A DNA stretch of 64,000 nucleotides, taken from Rhodobacteraceae bacterium (ex Bugula neritina AB1). Lineage in GTDB: Bacteria; Pseudomonadota; Alphaproteobacteria; Rhodobacterales; Rhodobacteraceae. A program made the translations under genes and the position numbers. Positions 35,328 through 44,221 of the stretch are shown one piece after another. The stretch is from positions 1-64,000 of the forward strand of contig MDLF01000018.1 of NCBI GenBank assembly GCA_001730095.1, read 5' to 3'. Numbering within the stretch: the stretch's first letter is position 1; each line of letters starts with the position of its first letter. The notes below the pieces were generated by a model, which was not told the origin of the DNA, ran no database searches, and saw nothing but the letters and a program-made list of their open reading frames with translations.

Positions 35328-36350
35328 CTATTGCAGCTGCGCCCAGAACAGTTCCAGATGGCGCGACATGATTTCCTCGAACCGGCCGCTTTCCCGCAGT
35401 TTCTGAAGACCTGCGTTGATCCGGTACAGATGCGTGGTGCCGCGCCAGTGGCGTTTGGAAATCACCACATGCAGGCCTTCCTCTGACAACGGTTTTTCCA
35501 GCGGCACCACCGTGTCGCGCAGATCTTCTGCCACAATGGTATTGGCCCCCAGGAACAGATTCACCGCCGCGGCGTCCACTTTTCCCTCTGCCACCATACG
35601 GAAACAACCTGCCGAAGTTTCCGGCTGCACCAGAGTGATTTTGTCGCCGTCCAGCCAACGCCGATCCGGACGGTTCAAATCGTGGGTGAAAAACCCGGCC
35701 GGGCGGCACAGAGTTTTGCCTTCGACATCGGAATCCTGACTGTATTCGAAACCGCCGCCAGCCCGCACAAACAGCATAATTGGCATCGTCATTACCGGTT
35801 CGGAGAAATGGAAATTGGCGCAACGCTCATTGTCCGGCTCGGCTGCACAGTCAGGCTTCAGCCAGGGGAAGCCCATATCGAACTCTTTCTTGTCCAGCAT
35901 CGGAAACAGATGCCTGGACCAGTCGTCCTCCCAGCTGACAGAGTAACTGACCGGTGCTGGCGCCAGCTCCATTGCCGCGTTGATCAGCTCTGTCACCATG
36001 CCCTGCCCTGGCAGGCTGCGATCGGTGAAGGGCGCATAGCCGCTGCCGGTCAGCATTGTCAGCTCTGCCTTTTCCTGCCGCAGCGGGGTGGCATCCGGCG
36101 CCGTGGCACCGGTGCTACAGGGGATGTACAGTTTGCGGCCCGGCAGCACGGTGGCGCCAGCCAGCAGTTCCTGATTGGCGTAATAGACCATGGTCCAGCG
36201 GTTGCGGTCGCCATAGTGGGTTTCCGCGATCGTGAACAACGAGTCACCGGGCTGCGCCACGTAGTCCACGTCACAGATCGCCCAGGCGGCAGCCGGTGTC
36301 ATGGAAAGGAAGGCCGTGAGCTGCAGCAGGCGCAAGAAAAGCCTTTTCAT
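35328..36350 (-). CDS. LysM domain / periplasmic solute-binding protein 2
   Basis: A 340-residue exported protein: signal peptide about 1-24, a LysM domain (about 27-78; YVAQPGDSLFTIAETHYGDRNRW), a linker, and a bacterial extracellular solute-binding family 3 domain (about 95-340: GSGYAPFTDRSLPGQGMVTELINAAM ... FPWLKPDC ... FHFSEPVM). A cysteine pattern (CAAEPDNERC, TLCRP, AGCF) is shared with its neighbour. LysM should hold it on peptidoglycan while the second domain senses or binds a small ligand. It starts 13 bases after the paralogue, so both are in one operon. No permease genes are nearby. Confidence 0.88.
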   Translation of the reverse strand: MKRLFLRLLQLTAFLSMTPAAAWAICDVDYVAQPGDSLFTIAETHYGDRNRWTMVYYANQELLAGATVLPGRKLYIPCSTGATAPDATPLRQEKAELTMLTGSGYAPFTDRSLPGQGMVTELINAAMELAPAPVSYSVSWEDDWSRHLFPMLDKKEFDMGFPWLKPDCAAEPDNERCANFHFSEPVMTMPIMLFVRAGGGFEYSQDSDVEGKTLCRPAGFFTHDLNRPDRRWLDGDKITLVQPETSAGCFRMVAEGKVDAAAVNLFLGANTIVAEDLRDTVVPLEKPLSEEGLHVVISKRHWRGTTHLYRINAGLQKLRESGRFEEIMSRHLELFWAQLQ

Positions 36351-36363
36351 TCCGTCTCCTCCC

Positions 36364-37443
36364 TCAGAACCCGGCCCAGATGCGGGCCATGTGGTCTTCC
36401 ACAATAGCCTGATAGCTGCCGTCTTCCTGAATGCCGCGCAGGCCCTTGTTGATCATGGCCAGCATTTCGTTCGCGCGCGGGTGTGTCTTGTGAACCACCA
36501 CGTAAAGCCCAAGCACCGACAGCGGCTGCGGCAGGACTGTGAACTGATCCTCGAATCCGTTTTCCTTCATGACGCTACGGCCGGTGAATTCATTGATCGC
36601 AACCGCGTCTGCCTCACCCGCTGCGACCATGTCAAAGCAGTCTTTCACTTTATGCGGCTGCTTGAGTGTGATCTTCTTGTCCGCAATCCAGCGACGCCCG
36701 CGTTCATCCAGGTCGAAGGTCAGGAAGCCAGAAGGGCGGCACAGTGTCTTGCCGACGATGTCGCTGTCCTGCGCATAGGTAAAAGGCCGGTCCTTATGTG
36801 CAAACAACAGCATCAGTGTCTCGAACATTGGCTCCGAGAAATGGAAATTCTGGCAGCGGTAGCTGTCAGGCATGGTTTGGCAATCGGGCCTGTACCAGGG
36901 GAAACCCAGATCCAGCAGCGCATTCGACAAGAGCGGATCGAAATGGGACGCCCAGTCGTTGACCCAATGAATCGCATACCCCTCTGATGGTGCTGCTTTG
37001 GTCATTGCCGCGTTCACGACTTCATTAATCAGGCCGCCATTGTGCGAGCCCTTGGACGTAAACGGCGCGTAGTCATCGCCGGTCAGCAGATTGATCTTCT
37101 GGCGCACTGCGGCATTGCCCGGCGCAATCTGGACCGGCACTGCCGAGGCAGGAGCAGCAGACGTGAATTCCTTACCGCCTGGCAGGCCCAGCGGCAGCCC
37201 TTCCAAACAGGCCAGAGACAGCTTCATGCCCACCCGGATTGCACCAGGTTTGGGGCCGATCTGGTCGATGTTTCGGTTGTGGATCGCGCTCCATTTGCCC
37301 GCATCCTTGTACAGCTTGTCGGCAATCACCGACAGGCTGTCACCGGATTGCACGGTATATACACCGCCGCAGGTTTCGGCAGCGGCGGAAGTGGCGAAAA
37401 TGCCGGTCAGGCCGATGGCAGCGGCAGCAATAAAAGTTTTCAT
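36364..37443 (-). CDS. LysM domain / periplasmic solute-binding protein 1
   Basis: A 359-residue exported protein with the same layout as the next gene: signal peptide about 1-22, LysM (about 26-80; YTVQSGDSLSVIADKLYKDAGKW), and a family 3 solute-binding domain (TGDDYAPFTSKGSHNGGLINEVVNAAM ... FPWYRPDC ... FHFSEPMFETLM ... TLCRPSGF). GGGGGGATC precedes the ATG. The paralogues clearly arose by tandem duplication. The ligand is unknown. Confidence 0.88.
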   Translation of the reverse strand: MKTFIAAAAIGLTGIFATSAAAETCGGVYTVQSGDSLSVIADKLYKDAGKWSAIHNRNIDQIGPKPGAIRVGMKLSLACLEGLPLGLPGGKEFTSAAPASAVPVQIAPGNAAVRQKINLLTGDDYAPFTSKGSHNGGLINEVVNAAMTKAAPSEGYAIHWVNDWASHFDPLLSNALLDLGFPWYRPDCQTMPDSYRCQNFHFSEPMFETLMLLFAHKDRPFTYAQDSDIVGKTLCRPSGFLTFDLDERGRRWIADKKITLKQPHKVKDCFDMVAAGEADAVAINEFTGRSVMKENGFEDQFTVLPQPLSVLGLYVVVHKTHPRANEMLAMINKGLRGIQEDGSYQAIVEDHMARIWAGF

Positions 37444-37581
37444 GATCCCCCCGGAAAGATGCGGCGCCTGATCCGCAGCGATAATGGGCGGCGCCTTTTG
37501 GTCTGATTGTCTGTTGATGATCTGCGCGGGCTGTAAAGCAGCCTGCACGGCACAGCCTTTCTGGCTCTGCAGCTGATGGTC

Positions 37582-38325
37582 TTAGTTTCCGACGAACAGC
37601 GCCAGCAATGTTGCGGTATCCACCCGCCCGTCATCACCGATCAAGCTGGCCGGGACAGTGATTTCCTGACGTTCGTAGGCACCATTCACCAATTGATCGA
37701 TATAGGCTTCGGACTGACCCTGGGCCGCAGCAGTCAGCACCATCTTGTAAAGCGCAGATGTCTCAGCCGGTGCCGCTGGCGTGGTCTGGACACTTGCAGC
37801 AGGCTGGACCTGCTTGCTGCGCAGCGCCGCCAGCGTGCCTTCGGTAATGCGGGCCACCAGTGCGTCTTCGCTGCTGGCAACCATACCGTCGGCCCCAGCT
37901 GCCGCGGCAGCCCCTGCCAGCTGTGCTTCTGCGGCTGGGTTCGACTGTCCTGCCACCGATTGAGCATCCGGCACCGTTGTGCCGCCAAATTGGAAGTAGA
38001 GCAGCATCGCCGCAGCCACCGCAAGCCCGGCCGCGGCCAGCGCAAGCTTCGGCAATGCAGAGCCGTCACCGTCCTGCACCTGGTCTCGCTGCTTTGCATC
38101 CGGAGCCGGTTCCGGTTTCCGCGTTGCAGGCTCAGCGGAATTGACGGCCTTGGCCGGTTTTACCTTGTCAGCTGCGGACGTTTGCTCTGCGCCTGGCGCA
38201 GTGCCGCTCGTCACCAAACCAATTTTCATAGTTTTTGGTGCCGACACCCCGTCAATCCGGACTGCCGTGCCGCGTGCCTTGTCCGGCTCCACCGCCGACT
38301 GCGCATCTTCTTTCAGCTTCAACAT
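37582..38325 (-). CDS. membrane-anchored protein of unknown function (CtrA-box gene 3)
   Basis: A 247-residue protein: a charged, Lys/Ala/Pro-rich N-terminal part (1-90) expected in the cytoplasm, one TM helix (about 91-112, LPKLALAAAGLAVAAAMLLYF), an Ala-rich periplasmic stretch, and a C-terminal segment ETSALYKMVLTAAAQGQSEA ... LLALFVGN. No family recognised. It lies upstream of the LysM pair in the same direction (138-bp gap), and a perfect CtrA box lies 61 bases before its start. Confidence 0.75.
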   Translation of the reverse strand: MLKLKEDAQSAVEPDKARGTAVRIDGVSAPKTMKIGLVTSGTAPGAEQTSAADKVKPAKAVNSAEPATRKPEPAPDAKQRDQVQDGDGSALPKLALAAAGLAVAAAMLLYFQFGGTTVPDAQSVAGQSNPAAEAQLAGAAAAAGADGMVASSEDALVARITEGTLAALRSKQVQPAASVQTTPAAPAETSALYKMVLTAAAQGQSEAYIDQLVNGAYERQEITVPASLIGDDGRVDTATLLALFVGN

Positions 38326-38386
38326 ACAAAACGGCCCCCTGCCCCACGTCATTCCTTGAAAGAATGATTTAAAAACCTGCGCGGAA

Positions 38387-38401
38387 TTAACAAATTGTTA
38401 A
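38387..38401 (-). promoter_or_regulatory. CtrA-type box upstream of the 247-residue gene
   Basis: TTAACAAATTGTTAA, a perfect TTAA-N7-TTAA site that is itself nearly palindromic, in the AT-rich spacer 61 bases before the minus-strand start codon. A further TTAA lies at 38370-38373. Confidence 0.6.
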
Positions 38402-38496
38402 CCAATTGTGGAAAACTGGTCAACATCTAGCGGAATGAGATGAGGCATAGCACAAGCAATTTCCCGTAAAACCTGCGGCGGGACGCTGGTGCATTG

Positions 38497-38534
38497 CACA
38501 AAAAGACAACGCCCGACGATCAGGCCGGGCGTTG
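38497..38534 (-). terminator. intrinsic terminator of ileS
   Basis: CAACGCCCG pairs with CGGGCGTTG (38507-38515 with 38526-38534) and on the minus strand runs into TCTTTTTG. It is 27 bases after the ileS stop. Confidence 0.9.
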
Positions 38535-38560
38535 TGAACAATGCAGAGATGGTAAACGGC

Positions 38561-41503
38561 TTATCCCAGAGCGCTGTCACAGCGGCCGCAGACGCCGTCA
38601 TGCCCATGGCCGCCAACATCGGGCAGGATTTTCCAGCAGCGCTGGCACTTGCCGCCATCAGCCTTTTCAAACACCACCGACACGCCATCCACTTCCGGCA
38701 TGCGGAAGGCTTCGGCGGGGGCCGGATCGTTTGTCAGCTGAATATCCGAGGTGATGCAGACATCGGCGAAATTCACCGTCTTCAGCGCCTCCAGCGCCTC
38801 TTCGTCACGCACATGCACAACCGGGGCTGCCTCCAGCGAGGCCCCGATCACCTTGTCGGTGCGCTGCACCTCCAGCGCCGCGGTCACCACGCGGCGGGCC
38901 TGGCGGATCTTGGACCATTTGGCGGCCAGCGGCTCGTTCAGCCAGTCCGCTGGGGTGTTCGGGATGTCCTGCAGGTGCACAGAGCTGCCCGCGCCCGGGT
39001 ATTTCTCCAGCCAGACCTCTTCCATGGTGAAGACCAGGATCGGCGCCAGCCAGGTTGTCAGGCGGTGGAACAGGATGTCCAGAACGGTGCGCGCAGCACG
39101 GGCGTTCAGCGTGTCGCCGTCGCAGTACAGCGCATCCTTGCGGATGTCGAAATAGAAGGCCGACAGGTCCACGGTGGCAAAGTTGAACACCGCAGAGAAC
39201 ACCCCCTGGAAGTCAAACGACTGGTAGCCGGTGCGCACCTTGTGATCCAGCTCCGCCAGGCGATGCAGGACCCATTGCTCAAGCTCGGGCAAATCCGCCG
39301 GTTCAACCCGCTGATCCTCGCTGAAGTCGCCCAAACTGCCCAGCATGAAACGCATGGTGTTGCGCAGGCGGCGGTAGCTGTCAGCGGTGCCCTTCAGGAT
39401 CTCCGGCCCGATCCGCTGGTCGGCGGTATAGTCGGTCTGGGCCACCCACAGGCGCAGGATGTCGGCGCCATATTGTTTGACGACTTCCTCTGGCACGATG
39501 GTATTGCCCAGTGACTTGGACATTTTCATACCCTTGGCATCCAGCGTAAAGCCATGCGTCACCACATTGCGGTAAGGGGCGCGCCCCTTGGTGCCGCAGG
39601 CCTGCAACAGCGAGGAATGGAACCAGCCGCGGTGCTGGTCAGTGCCTTCCATATAGACGTCAGCGATGCCGTCTTCGGTGCCATCTTCGCGGTCGCGCAG
39701 CACAAAGGCATGGGTCGAACCGGAATCGAACCACACGTCCAACACGTCAAACACCTGATCATAGGCCTCGGGATCGACAATGCCGTCCAGTATCTTGGCC
39801 TTGAAGCCGTCAGTGTACCAGACGTCGGCACCGTGCTCTTCGAACGCGGCCACGACGCGCTTGTTCACATCCGCGTTGCGCAAGAGGAAGTCAGCATCGG
39901 TCGGCAGCGCGCCCTTCTTGGTGAAGCAGGTGAGCGGCACGCCCCAGGCGCGCTGACGGCTCAGCACCCAGTCGGGGCGGCTTTCGATCATCGAATGCAG
40001 GCGGTTGCGCCCTGTTTGCGGCCACCACTTCACCAGTTCATCAATGGAGCGCAGGGCACGTTCGCGGATGCTATCGCCCATCTGGTCCATTCCGTCGTCC
40101 ATCTTGCGGTCAACGGAAGCAAACCACTGCGGCGTGTTGCGGTAGATGATCGGCGCCTTGGAGCGCCAGGAATGCGGGTAGCTGTGCTTGATCTTGCCGC
40201 GCGCCAGCAGGCCGCCAACCTCAACCAGCTTGTCGATTACCGCCTTGTTGGCATCGCCCTCGCCGCCTTTGCGGTTCAGGATGTATTTGCCGCCGAAGAA
40301 CGGCAGATCCGCCCGGAAGCCGCCGTCATCCATCACATTGTAGGTGATCACCTGCTCCAGCATGCCGAGATCACGGTAAAGCTCGAATTCTTCCATCCCA
40401 TGCGACGGCGCGCAGTGGACAAAGCCGGTGCCTTCGGTGTCGGTCACAAAATCAGCGGCGCGGAAGTCGCGGATTTCATCCCATTCGCCATTGCCGCCCT
40501 CGGCGCCCTCAAGCGGGTGTGTCAGGCCGATGCCTGCCAGATCAGAGGCCGGAACATCTGCGACACGGGTATATTGATCCTCGCTCAGGCGCGCGCGTTT
40601 GAACACGTCAGCCGCCAGATTGTCGGCCAGGATGTACTTCTCGCCCGCAGCGGCCCAACACTCATCCGGCGTGCTCGTGACTTCATAGAGGCCATAAGCA
40701 ATCTCGGCGCCATAAACGACGGCCTTGTTCGACGGGATGGTCCAGGGGGTGGTGGTCCAGATCACCACATTGGCACCTGCCAGCGTGTGGTCCGCAGGTT
40801 CAGCCACCTTGAACTTCACCCAGATGGTGAAGCTTTCCTTGTCGTGATACTCCACCTCGGCCTCCGCCAGGGCGGTTTTCTCGACCGGCGACCACATCAC
40901 GGGCTTGGAGCCCTGATACAGCGTGCCGTTCATCAGGAATTTCATGAACTCGTCGGCAATGACCGCCTCGGCGTGGTAGTTCATGGTGAGATACGGGTCA
41001 GCCCAGTTGCCGGTGATGCCCAGACGCTTGAACTCCTCACGCTGGATATCGACCCAGCTGTCGGCAAAAGCCCGGCACTCCTGGCGGAATTCGACCACCG
41101 GTACTGCGTCCTTGTTCTTGCCCTTCTTGCGGTACTGCTCTTCGATTTTCCACTCGATCGGCAGGCCGTGACAGTCCCAGCCGGGAATGTACCGCGCATC
41201 AAAACCCATCATCTGATGCGAGCGGACGATCATGTCCTTGATGGTCTTGTTCAGCACGTGGCCGATGTGCAGGTGACCGTTGGCATAGGGAGGGCCGTCA
41301 TGCAGGGTGAAAGGCTTGCGCTCTGCGTCGCTGCCCCTGGCCGCGGCGGCTTGCTCGCGGAGTTTGTCATAGACGCCGATCTGGGCCCAACGTTCCAGCC
41401 AGGCAGGCTCGCGCTTGGGCAGCCCTGCGCGCATCGGGAAATCGGTTTTCGGCAGGTTCAGAGTGTCTTTGTAGTCAGGCGTCTGGGGCGTGTCGGCGCA
41501 CAT
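38561..41503 (-). CDS. ileS: isoleucyl-tRNA synthetase
   Basis: A 980-residue class Ia synthetase charging tRNA(Ile). HIGH motif HLHIGHVL near residue 80, a CP1 editing domain (VIWTTTPWTIPSN), KMSKS motif GMKMSKSLGN, an anticodon-binding domain and a C-terminal zinc finger (CQRCWKI ... CGRCDSAL). The ATG giving MCADTPQTPDYKDTLNLP is chosen over a TTG 24 bases upstream. It is monocistronic with its own terminator. Confidence 0.98.
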   Translation of the reverse strand: MCADTPQTPDYKDTLNLPKTDFPMRAGLPKREPAWLERWAQIGVYDKLREQAAAARGSDAERKPFTLHDGPPYANGHLHIGHVLNKTIKDMIVRSHQMMGFDARYIPGWDCHGLPIEWKIEEQYRKKGKNKDAVPVVEFRQECRAFADSWVDIQREEFKRLGITGNWADPYLTMNYHAEAVIADEFMKFLMNGTLYQGSKPVMWSPVEKTALAEAEVEYHDKESFTIWVKFKVAEPADHTLAGANVVIWTTTPWTIPSNKAVVYGAEIAYGLYEVTSTPDECWAAAGEKYILADNLAADVFKRARLSEDQYTRVADVPASDLAGIGLTHPLEGAEGGNGEWDEIRDFRAADFVTDTEGTGFVHCAPSHGMEEFELYRDLGMLEQVITYNVMDDGGFRADLPFFGGKYILNRKGGEGDANKAVIDKLVEVGGLLARGKIKHSYPHSWRSKAPIIYRNTPQWFASVDRKMDDGMDQMGDSIRERALRSIDELVKWWPQTGRNRLHSMIESRPDWVLSRQRAWGVPLTCFTKKGALPTDADFLLRNADVNKRVVAAFEEHGADVWYTDGFKAKILDGIVDPEAYDQVFDVLDVWFDSGSTHAFVLRDREDGTEDGIADVYMEGTDQHRGWFHSSLLQACGTKGRAPYRNVVTHGFTLDAKGMKMSKSLGNTIVPEEVVKQYGADILRLWVAQTDYTADQRIGPEILKGTADSYRRLRNTMRFMLGSLGDFSEDQRVEPADLPELEQWVLHRLAELDHKVRTGYQSFDFQGVFSAVFNFATVDLSAFYFDIRKDALYCDGDTLNARAARTVLDILFHRLTTWLAPILVFTMEEVWLEKYPGAGSSVHLQDIPNTPADWLNEPLAAKWSKIRQARRVVTAALEVQRTDKVIGASLEAAPVVHVRDEEALEALKTVNFADVCITSDIQLTNDPAPAEAFRMPEVDGVSVVFEKADGGKCQRCWKILPDVGGHGHDGVCGRCDSALG

Positions 41504-41738
41504 CGGGGGCGTCCTTTGGATGATCAAGGTCGGAAATTGGGATATTCGGTTCGGCGCGATGGCTCAAGCGCCTTTGCCCGGCGGCTCAATGGTTTCAGAG
41601 CGCCGGGGATATAATTCGAATAATGATGGCCACGAGTAGGGACATGAAGCGCCTTATAGGACGGCGCTGCGGCGGGGTAAAGCGACAGATGCGCCGCATT
41701 GTGGCGAAGGCAGCAGCGAGTGGAACGACCTGCGCCGG

Positions 41739-42227
41739 TCACCGCACCAGCCAAACGCCCAGATCCGGCCGCGCCATCATCAGCCAGAGAATGGCCAGCA
41801 CGGCGGCAAAGGCAGGAAAGCCACAAGCGAACCAGATTGCGAACAGCCGGTGATAGCGCGCTGGCAATTCTTCGCCCGCCCGTGCTGCCGCACGCGCCAA
41901 ATCGCGCAGCCGCAGCTGTATCCAGACTACAGGCAGCCAGAACAGCCCGGTCAGCACATAAAGACCCAATGACAGCATCAGCCAGCCGACACTCAGCGGC
42001 CAGCCCAGCCGCCAAGCCAGCAACCCGCCTGTGACGGGCTGCGCAATCACTGCCGTTGCAGTGAACAGCAAATCCGCCACGACCACCACGCCCGCGGTGT
42101 GGGCAATCAATGCCGCATCCCGTGTCCGATGCGCCATCAGCATGAAAAATGCGATGCCCGCGCCAGTGCCCAGCAACACACAGGCGCCGATCACATGCAG
42201 CCAGCGCAGGATAAGGTCCAAGTCCAT
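41739..42227 (-). CDS. DUF2269 family membrane protein
   Basis: A 162-residue protein with four TM helices; the first carries LRWLHVIGACVLLGTGAGI, typical of DUF2269. Function unknown. It begins one base after the stop of the NAD(P)-binding/DoxX protein, so the two are almost certainly cotranscribed. The pairing of these two families suggests a shared membrane redox role; this is inference. Confidence 0.88.
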   Translation of the reverse strand: MDLDLILRWLHVIGACVLLGTGAGIAFFMLMAHRTRDAALIAHTAGVVVVADLLFTATAVIAQPVTGGLLAWRLGWPLSVGWLMLSLGLYVLTGLFWLPVVWIQLRLRDLARAAARAGEELPARYHRLFAIWFACGFPAFAAVLAILWLMMARPDLGVWLVR

Positions 42228-42228
42228 C

Positions 42229-43536
42229 CTACCGCTCCTCTAGCAGCTGATGGGTGATCAGAGCCAGCATCAAACCGGGCAGCACCTTGACCAGCGGCCC
42301 CATCGGGTCAGCCCATATCTGCGGGGTGACGGCAGAGGCCGCCCCCAGATAGATCAGCGAGACTGCTGCCATGCCCAGACAAGCGCGTGCAGCCCAGGGC
42401 CGCCACAAGATCGCCAGCCCCAGAACGATGTCAGCAAGCGACCAGAACAGCACGCTGAATTTGGCGATCAGACCACTCCAGCCCGCTGCCGTCAGCACCT
42501 TCGCCGCCGCTTCCAGCTGCCAAAACCCGATCAAACCGGAAGCCAGCCAGAACGTGCTCAGAACCGCCACCGCAATTGGCATCAACAGTGCCATCCGCGC
42601 ATCCAGCCGTTGTTCACGGCCGGATTGCAGCGATTGATATATGGCCTGCAGAGGCGCCACCCCCTGCCCCACAGCCGCGCGGTAAGGGGCCGGATTACCG
42701 CACACACCGCTGCGAATTTCGGCAATGGCCGTGGAGCGCAGAGGGGAGCGCCAACCCAGTCGGCCCAGCGCGTCGGCGCAGGCAGCCACCGGCGGCAAAA
42801 GACAGGCAGGAACCTGCAGCACCAGTTTTGACGGGGCAAAGCCCAGCCAGTTGCGGGTTTCTGCCACCACATCCTCCAAACTATGCGGCTGATCCTCAAC
42901 CAGATCATAGGTACCTTGCGGCAGCGTTTCTTGCAGTGCAGCCGTTACCGCTGCCGCCAAATCAGCCATGCCAATGCATTGCACCGGCGCATTTGCCAGC
43001 GCAATTGGCTGCACCAGCGGCACCGCCGCCAGCATCCGCAAGAGCCTTGTGCCGCCATAAGCGCCCTGCCCGATCACCAGTCCCGGCCTCAGAATCCAAA
43101 CTGCGACACCTGAAGCACGCAAGGCCGCATCCCCCCGCCCCTTGCTGCGCATAAATTCCGTGCCGGCCTCGGGCCCGGCACCAGCGGCCGAAACTTGCAC
43201 AACCGGAATGCTGCGCTCCGCACAGGCCTGCCCCAGAGCAGCAACCGCCATATGGTGCACGGTTTCCAATTCTCCTGCCGTGCTGTCCTGCAAAAGACCA
43301 GCGCAATTCACCACGGCGTCGACGTCCCGCAGATAGGGCGCCCAGTCTCCCGGCCTCCGCATCTGCAACAGATCACCTTGCATAAACGACACGCCTGGCA
43401 GCACACGGGCCGCTTGCTGTGTGCTTCGGCCAAACCCTGTCACATTGACACCAACAGCCTGCAGGGCGCCAACCACTTCTGTGCCTATAAAGCCATAGGC
43501 ACCCAGAACCAGCACGCGTTGACCAATCTCCGCCAT
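42229..43536 (-). CDS. NAD(P)-binding epimerase-like / DoxX-like fusion protein
   Basis: A 435-residue two-part protein. The N-terminal half (about 1-290) is an atypical short-chain dehydrogenase of the NmrA/NDUFA9-like type with GAYGFIGTEV as dinucleotide motif and VVNCAGLLQD. The C-terminal part (about 310-435) has four TM helices in a DoxX-like layout (LLMPIAVAVLSTFWLASGLIGF ... SLADIVLGLAILWRP). It probably forms a membrane-linked oxidoreductase; the substrate is unknown. It is divergent from the globin gene. Confidence 0.87.
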   Translation of the reverse strand: MAEIGQRVLVLGAYGFIGTEVVGALQAVGVNVTGFGRSTQQAARVLPGVSFMQGDLLQMRRPGDWAPYLRDVDAVVNCAGLLQDSTAGELETVHHMAVAALGQACAERSIPVVQVSAAGAGPEAGTEFMRSKGRGDAALRASGVAVWILRPGLVIGQGAYGGTRLLRMLAAVPLVQPIALANAPVQCIGMADLAAAVTAALQETLPQGTYDLVEDQPHSLEDVVAETRNWLGFAPSKLVLQVPACLLPPVAACADALGRLGWRSPLRSTAIAEIRSGVCGNPAPYRAAVGQGVAPLQAIYQSLQSGREQRLDARMALLMPIAVAVLSTFWLASGLIGFWQLEAAAKVLTAAGWSGLIAKFSVLFWSLADIVLGLAILWRPWAARACLGMAAVSLIYLGAASAVTPQIWADPMGPLVKVLPGLMLALITHQLLEER

Positions 43537-43695
43537 AAATCAATACCTTTTGGCAAATCCTCCGGCCACCATACTGCTGGCAGCCGCGAGCGCCAGAGGC
43601 CAAAGGCTAAGTGTCACAGAAGATGCGCCTCCTTCCCTCTTCCGTCAAAGCCTCCAGCGACTTATCTAGCACAACATGGCAGACCGGAGCAGAAC

Positions 43696-44118
43696 ATGAG
43701 TGAAGCCGAAACACCGAGCCCGCTGGCGCGGTTTGACATCACCGCGGCGGAGATTTCCCGCGTGGTGGCCGTGTTCTATATGCAGGTGCGCGCTGATGAT
43801 GTGCTGGGGCCGGTCTTTGCTGCCCATGTTGCTGACTGGCCAGAGCATGAGGAAAAGATCGCAGGCTTTTGGCGCAATGCGATCCTGCGTGAGCGCAGCT
43901 ACAGCGGCAATCCGATGCGGGTGCATGTCTCCCGGAGGGATGTGAAGGCAGAGCATTTTCCACGCTGGTTGGGGCTGTTTCACGAAGTTTTGCGAGCCGA
44001 GCTGCCTGAACGCACCGCAGTGCAATGGGGCGCCCTGGCAGATCGTATCGGCGAAGGGTTCCGCACAGGCGTGGTGGCGATGCGCCAGCCCAAGGACCAG
44101 CCGCCCAAATTGTTCTGA
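43696..44118 (+). CDS. group III truncated hemoglobin
   Basis: A 140-residue truncated globin. The FYMQVRADDVLGPVFAAHV helix and the proximal histidine in AEHFPRWLGLF (His87) match the trHb3 pattern. Such globins bind O2, NO or peroxide in the cytoplasm; the exact function varies. CCGGAGC lies before the ATG. Longer in-frame readings overlap the divergent gene and are rejected. Confidence 0.92.
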   Translation: MSEAETPSPLARFDITAAEISRVVAVFYMQVRADDVLGPVFAAHVADWPEHEEKIAGFWRNAILRERSYSGNPMRVHVSRRDVKAEHFPRWLGLFHEVLRAELPERTAVQWGALADRIGEGFRTGVVAMRQPKDQPPKLF

Positions 44119-44215
44119 GGAGTGCCTGCGAGCACTCCCGCGCCCGCAGGTGCACGTCTGGCGCCGCCCGCCTTGGCCGCCTTGGGCATGGCTCATGCTG
44201 CGCATGAGCCTGAGT
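44119..44215. repeat. hairpin-dense element between convergent genes
   Basis: The spacer begins right after the globin stop with GGAGTGC-CTGCGA-GCACTCC and holds a perfect 9-bp hairpin GGCTCATGC-TGC-GCATGAGCC (44190-44210). The first arm runs into CTCCCGCGCC, also found at 11110. It may act as a bidirectional terminator for the globin and ycjF genes and may belong to the same family as 11093-11300 and 30491-30673. Confidence 0.5.
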
Positions 44216-44221
44216 TGCACG

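Noticed and set aside
39554-41614. 686-codon plus-strand open frame opposite ileS
   Set aside because: It mirrors the ileS coding strand; the peptide has no recognisable domain.
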